A stretch of DNA of 5,941 nt from Alphaproteobacteria bacterium. GTDB taxonomy: Bacteria > Pseudomonadota > Alphaproteobacteria > Rhizobiales > Beijerinckiaceae. Under the pieces are notes generated by a model. It saw only the letters and a program-made list of their open reading frames with translations. It did no database searches and was not told the origin of the DNA. This document shows, one piece after another, positions 5,342 through 5,941 of the stretch. The stretch lies in the NCBI GenBank assembly GCA_009921785.1, contig RFXE01000117.1, positions 1 to 5,941 of the forward strand. The letters run 5' to 3'. A program made the translations under genes and the position numbers. How positions within the stretch are numbered: the first letter of the stretch is position 1; every line of letters starts with the position of its first letter.

Positions 5342-5941
5342 ATGATCAAATTGACAAAGACCTTGCCGGTGCTCGCTCTTGGCATCGCGCTCTCTTCATC
5401 AGCATCTTATGCTGATGTGACGGTTGCTCTTGCCGGTCCGATGACCGGTGGTTTGGCCGCGTTCGGCGAACAATTCAAAGCCGGCTTCAACATGGCTGTT
5501 GAAGAAATCAACGCAGCTGGTGGCGTGAATGGCCAGAAGATTGCGACTGTTGTGGGCGACGATCAGTGCGACCCTAAGCAGGCCGTGGCTGTTGCCAACG
5601 ATAACGTTTCGAAGAAAGTGGCTGTTGTAATTGGTCACTTCTGCTCGGGTTCGTCGATCCCCGCTTCTAAGGTTTACGCTGAAGAAGGCACGATCATGAT
5701 CTCGCCATCTTCAACCAACGTGAAGCTCACAGACGAGCGCGCTGGTCCGTCGATCTTCCGCGTTATCGGTCGTGACGACGTGCAGGGCAAGATTGCTGGC
5801 GCCTTCATCGCTGCGAAGTACAAGGGCAAGAATGTTGCTGTTCTCGACGACAAGTCAGCTTACGCAGCTGGTCTTGCTGTTGAAACAGTGAAGGCTCTCA
5901 ACGCAAACGGCTTGAAGCCTGTTATCGTTGACGCGATCACG
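5342..5941 (+). CDS. livK: Branched-chain amino acid ABC transporter substrate-binding protein (LivJ/LivK/BraC family), partial
   Basis: The first 200 residues of a periplasmic type-I binding protein; the gene runs off the right edge, and relatives are about 370 residues. A signal peptide (basic MIKLTK, hydrophobic core 8-17, likely cleavage after SYA at 24) directs export. The mature part follows E. coli LivJ closely: VALAGPMTGG (28-37), GDDQCDPKQAVAVAN (72-86), IGHFCSGSSIPAS (97-109) and MISPSSTN (119-126). Cys76 and Cys101 match the conserved disulfide pair. Ser/Thr residues at 102-105 and Thr125 fall where LivJ holds the ligand's amino-acid backbone, and Phe42 sits where LivJ/LivK have Tyr/Trp near the side-chain pocket. 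It would deliver substrate to LivHMGF. Position after the ATPase genes is as in R. leguminosarum braDEFGC. Lysine codons are 13 AAG to 3 AAA, unlike livG, suggesting high expression. livJ, livK and braC names cannot be separated here. Confidence 0.92.
   Translation, partial: MIKLTKTLPVLALGIALSSSASYADVTVALAGPMTGGLAAFGEQFKAGFNMAVEEINAAGGVNGQKIATVVGDDQCDPKQAVAVANDNVSKKVAVVIGHFCSGSSIPASKVYAEEGTIMISPSSTNVKLTDERAGPSIFRVIGRDDVQGKIAGAFIAAKYKGKNVAVLDDKSAYAAGLAVETVKALNANGLKPVIVDAIT

Noticed and set aside
5317..5415. A 32-codon frame starting at an ATG with GGAGG 9 bases upstream, overlapping the start of the binding-protein gene
   Set aside because: It runs mostly inside the signal-peptide coding region in another frame, its product has no recognisable features, and the strong site at 5329-5334 serves the real start. 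It is kept only as part of the GGAGG observation.
1..5941. Mobile elements, CRISPR arrays, tRNA/rRNA genes, phage attachment sites
   Set aside because: No transposase or integrase frames, no terminal repeats, no regularly spaced direct repeats and no tRNA-like folds were seen. The window is almost fully occupied by conserved metabolic and transport genes.

Overview
The window comes from a moderate-GC alphaproteobacterium, probably of the Hyphomicrobiales. Two observations support this. The complete enzyme gene encodes a protein that, as I recall the family, is very close to the Brucella-type 4-hydroxyproline epimerase. The transporter gene order (two permeases, two ATPases, then the binding protein) is the one known for the Rhizobium leguminosarum braDEFGC system. 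No species-level call is possible from the sequence alone. All genes are on the + strand.

Bases 1-1160 are the end of an imino-acid catabolic cluster. They hold the last 34 codons of a DadA/HypO-like FAD-dependent D-amino-acid dehydrogenase, followed 24 bases later by a full-length 4-hydroxyproline 2-epimerase with both catalytic cysteines. In the known pathway the epimerase converts trans-4-hydroxy-L-proline to cis-4-hydroxy-D-proline and the FAD enzyme oxidises the product, so the pair makes biochemical sense as an operon.

Bases 1161-1378 form an AT-rich regulatory gap. It contains a weak stem-loop just after the epimerase, a perfect 21-base palindrome (1211-1231) that looks like an operator, phased A-tracts, a possible promoter, and small structures over the livH ribosome-binding region.

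Bases 1379-5209 encode a complete HAAT-type (branched-chain amino acid family) ABC importer core, livH-livM-livG-livF. The genes are tightly packed (gaps of 4, 1 and 19 bases). After a 132-base gap with a terminator-like hairpin comes a secreted substrate-binding protein, cut by the window end at its 200th residue. Its lysine codons shift strongly to AAG, consistent with higher expression than the membrane and ATPase genes.

Together the window reads as hydroxyproline breakdown next to an amino-acid uptake system. Whether the importer serves hydroxyproline, branched-chain amino acids or a broad range cannot be settled here. I see no mobile element, CRISPR array, tRNA or rRNA, and nothing I would call a new biological system. 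The most interesting sequences are the regulatory gaps.
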